Of a stretch of DNA of 25,199 nucleotides, positions 24,685-25,199 are shown piece after piece. The position numbers and the translations under genes were made by a program. Position 1 is the first letter of the stretch. Every line of letters begins with the position of its first letter. The stretch is from Candidatus Sodaliphilus limicaballi (GTDB lineage Bacteria; Bacteroidota; Bacteroidia; Bacteroidales; Muribaculaceae): positions 1 through 25,199 of the forward strand of contig JAGHSP010000185.1 of the NCBI GenBank assembly GCA_018065815.1. Reading direction: 5' to 3'. Below the pieces are notes generated by a model. The model was not told the DNA's origin. It saw nothing but the letters and a program-made list of their open reading frames with translations, and did no database searches.

Positions 24685-25199
24685 TTAAATGCGACATTTA
24701 TCCCCTCGATTATAGAGTTTTTTTCAAAGATTCAGCAGCAACAGGCAAATCACAAGAATGACAGAGTGTAAAGATATTGTAAAAAAATATCTTTATATCA
24801 TGGTGTTGTTTTGTGGGGATAAACGAACTTCTGTGTTTGGTCTTGGGAGGAAAATGAAATGGACTTTTTGAATTCAGGATTTATTTGGGTAGAATTATAT
24901 GATTCTATTGACTGGTAATCAAATAATGTAGTTTCTTTTTGAAAAACTAGATAAAAAGAACCGTCCCTTTTATCTAAAAAATGTGTTAAATTAGGGGTGA
25001 GCGAGAGGTGCTGGGGTGAGTGTTGTGGGGGTGGTTGTGTTAGGTGCTAATTGTATATATGATGGGTTTGTTTGATGGCGTGTTGCGTTTTTGGGGAGAA
25101 AATCAAGGTTTAAAGGTGGGCGTAAAATTTTTATTTTTAAAGTAAATTTAGTAATTTTGCATTTTATAAATTTTATAATGCGTATAAATTGACTTATAG
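24685..25199. other. Non-coding region upstream of the cluster
   Basis: No gene recognised. Perfect inverted repeats are AAAGATAT / ATATCTTT (24770-24777 and 24787-24794) and TAGATAAAA / TTTTATCTA (24948-24956 and 24968-24976); the second may terminate transcription of something outside. A G/T-rich stretch spans about 25000-25040. Near the right edge, TAATTTTG (25152-25159, + strand) is a good -7 box but the -33 position is only TTTT; it is followed by a partial palindrome GCATT-AATGC (25159-25181). This suggests a divergent gene starting just beyond the window. Confidence 0.45.

Noticed and set aside
24747..24755. Possible Rex half-site (AATCACAAG)
   Set aside because: Only one half of the TTGTGA-TCACAA pattern is present, and it lies more than 60 nt upstream of the -33 box.

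Overview
The window looks like a chromosomal segment of a Bacteroidales bacterium. The Muribaculaceae/Prevotella neighbourhood is plausible, but I cannot fix the family. The reasons are: promoters of the Bacteroidetes type (TTTG, about 20 nt, TAnnTTTG), no obvious Shine-Dalgarno sites, AT-rich spacers between fairly GC-rich genes, a Rex repressor with a Bacteroidetes-type N-terminus, and PorU-like C25 cysteine peptidases of the type IX secretion system (T9SS).

Left part (1-9.4 kb): mostly housekeeping genes. A decayed IS1380-type transposase start (4-353) is followed by argS on the + strand with its own promoter and terminator. On the - strand come a secreted M13 metallopeptidase, an Lrp/AsnC regulator, a secreted protein of unknown function and a Bax-inhibitor-1-like membrane protein; the last two probably form an operon. 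A DUF3667 zinc-ribbon membrane protein lies on the + strand, followed by a truncated remnant of a second DUF3667 gene. Non-coding spacers of about 370, 510 and 770 bp carry terminators, promoters and inverted repeats.

Right part (9.4-24.7 kb): a 15-kb gene cluster entirely on the - strand, which is the notable feature. Reading 24617 to 9483 the order is: a PorU-like C25 peptidase (1145 aa), the NADH-sensing repressor Rex, a fumarylacetoacetate-hydrolase-fold protein that seems to have lost its metal ligands, then three more full-length PorU-like C25 peptidases (1139, 1137 and 1142 aa). Gaps between the first four genes are 12, 18 and 35 bp. A consensus promoter sits just upstream of the first gene (24653-24684). 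A strong intrinsic terminator separates the last two peptidases, so the last one may be expressed separately. All four peptidases keep a signal peptide, the His/Cys dyad with the C25 spacing, and a C-terminal Ig-like/T9SS-type tail.

Working model (inference): the first gene is the general T9SS sortase PorU and the other three are a diverged, co-transcribed sortase-like set, perhaps specialised for different cargo or anchors. Transcription may be linked to redox state through Rex. I found no other T9SS genes and no tRNA, rRNA or CRISPR in the window.
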